Source: Acanthochromis polyacanthus
Lineage: Eukaryota; Chordata; Actinopteri; Pomacentridae
Length of the DNA stretch: 64,000 nt
Reading direction: 5' to 3'
Assembly (NCBI RefSeq): GCF_021347895.1
Contig: NC_067119.1
Coordinates: forward strand, 8,940,534 to 9,004,533
Within the stretch, counting starts at the first letter, position 1. Each line of letters begins with the position of its first letter. The notes below the pieces were generated by a model. It worked only from the letters and a program-made list of their open reading frames with translations. It was not told where the DNA came from and made no database searches. Position numbers and translations under genes: made by a program. Of the stretch, positions 62,426 through 64,000 are shown in pieces.

Positions 62426-64000
62426 CAGCCTCTTCTATTCTGTAATGTTATGAAGAAGAAAAAAAAAAGGCCGCAAGGATCGATGAGCTGAAAAAAGACA
62501 CAAGGGACATATTTTCAAGGGTCTTGTTTTCTTTTTTTTTTAAACACTTTTAGTCGTCTTGAAGAGGGGGGCTTCTTAAATTTCTTTTCAACAAAGTTAG
62601 TGTTGAGGCGGCAGGTTTTCATTTTCCTGGGGTCGTGTTTAGCGCTTCTGAAACCAAAAAGAAAACATTTTGTTTAAACAGAAATGCGGGTGCAGTTTAC
62701 ATACAGCAGCTTAGAAGTTTCAATAGTTGCTTATACACGAGAAAACTAACAAAGTTCTGTGTGTTTTCTGAATAATTCGCAGAAAACGATAATAGTTAAG
62801 GTTTATGCTCAGTCGAATGCATGAGTCTTTTCTGGAGCTTTTCCTTCCAAAGTGAACAGACTGAGATAAAGTCTAGTTTGAGCATTCAGATTTGAATTCA
62901 GCACTGAATCTCAAAGACATTTTTTTGCTCCTTCCATATTTGGCTCATATTTTACTGCAATATAATATCCTGCACCTCTATGGAAGCAGAATGAACCCAA
63001 AAATATCTTCTGTACAGTGTGACACAGTTATAATACTATAAATCTAAAACTCAGCATAAATCATAATTGATAACATTTTCCCAAATTCCCAATCATGTTA
63101 CCAAAACTGGCAAAAAAAAAATACCACCGCAACGTATTAAAGATATTTAACTATCTACATGTTTAATTCCGTTCTATAATAGCCACTAAATGTAAACACA
63201 GCTTCTCGGTTGCACCAAGGAGTGCAGGATTTTTTCTTTTTTACAGAATCTGGTTAGAGGACAGGATATAATTCTAACTCATTTTTAAATTAATTATGTA
63301 GAATGCAGTGATTTCAATGGAAAGTCATGATTTTAAGCTTTAATTCCGGATCAGAGGGTGCACATGATTAGTTCAAGGACTGTTAGAAAGCTGAAAATCT
63401 GTCAGTGCTTTCTGTTTATTTAAATTTTGGGGTCAAAAATGGTGTAATTTTAAAGATAAAATGTCTTTTAAACACACCAGTGGCATTTAGAGTTTGGAGA
63501 CTTAAACTTTCCTGGTTGAATAAAACAAGGGATGAACAGAAGTATGTTTGGTTTTCCTCATTAAAAAAGAAAAAAAATTAGTTAAACAGCACAGGCTACA
63601 GTATAAACAAAAAACTCAATAAAGAAAGTCCTGATTATTAAGCCTAAAATTCTGTATTTACTGTTTTGGTTCAGCTCCAGTGCTCTTGTCAACCTTATTC
63701 CAAACAAAACCTCCAACAAACCAAATGTACACTATCTGCAATGCACCACACAACTAAAGGAAATGGTGGCGCCTTTAGGAGAAAACTTTACAAAGAAAAG
63801 CCAGAAACCCCCTGAAAAAAAGTAGAAGAGTGAATGTTGAACTTATATTGACTGGAAATTACAAATCTAGATCCGTTTTTTATCCAAAATATCCGTGACA
63901 CTCACAATAAGAAAATTAAATGAGAATCAACTGTGGTACAAATACACACAGAATCACAGCTACTCAAACTTCACAACTATTTCCCACCAAACAGGAGCAA
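60991..64000 (-). other. ksr2: ksr2 intron upstream of exon A (partial)
   Basis: Sequence 5' of exon A in the transcript. It has a pyrimidine-rich acceptor side and then AT-rich DNA. A homopolymer of 27 A lies at 62392-62418. A possible but unproven exon-like frame ends at 62647. The stretch 61515-61900 is low in repeats and rich in TAAT cores. No SAM or coiled-coil exon of KSR2 was found, so the intron is longer than 3 kb. Confidence 0.7.
62392..62418. repeat. Homopolymer of 27 A
   Basis: A single-base run. It might be the A-tail of a retroposed sequence on the plus strand, but I recognise no element upstream of it. Confidence 0.95.

Overview
This window is vertebrate, almost certainly teleost, nuclear DNA. 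Two internal exons of a kinase suppressor of Ras gene can be read on the minus strand, and they match KSR2 better than KSR1. Exon A (60489-60990) encodes the Ser/Pro/Thr-rich region with the RSKSH and TPPGTPP motifs. The next exon, B (25850-26022), encodes the conserved PLNLKIHSSVGSCEN block. Intron phases agree exactly (AA|A and A|..), so 26023-60488 is one 34.5 kb intron, and both window ends lie in further ksr2 introns. I found no other protein-coding host exon with confidence.

The rest is intronic sequence dense in fish-type mobile elements. There is one nearly intact Tc1 transposon (22449-24078, DD34E transposase, 215-bp inverted repeats, TA target). At least seven decayed Tc1/mariner remains lie at about 11.5, 26.5, 30.8, 36.3, 39.4, 51.8 and 54.5 kb. 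Four copies of one mariner-type MITE lie at 6.4, 13.7, 28.5 and 33.7 kb. Also present are hAT-like and TTAA-type non-autonomous elements, a tRNA-derived SINE with a perfect target-site duplication, a 29-bp stub of the same SINE with its own 13-bp duplication, truncated LINE 3' ends, a solo-LTR-like insertion and long microsatellites.

The most unusual part is 20.5-25.2 kb. A segment of about 1.2 kb occurs twice in direct orientation at high identity. The second copy is interrupted by the Tc1 element, and the first preserves the empty TA site. The 594 bp between the copies is a mosaic that holds the reverse complement of the first 37 nt of 18S rRNA, adjoining GC-rich sequence that resembles 5' external transcribed spacer, and then a hAT-like end. 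A second small duplication, at 59.0-59.6 kb, also preserves the empty site of an LTR insertion.

I see no bacterial-type operon, CRISPR array or new multi-gene system. Repeat family names are from memory of consensus sequences; no search was possible.
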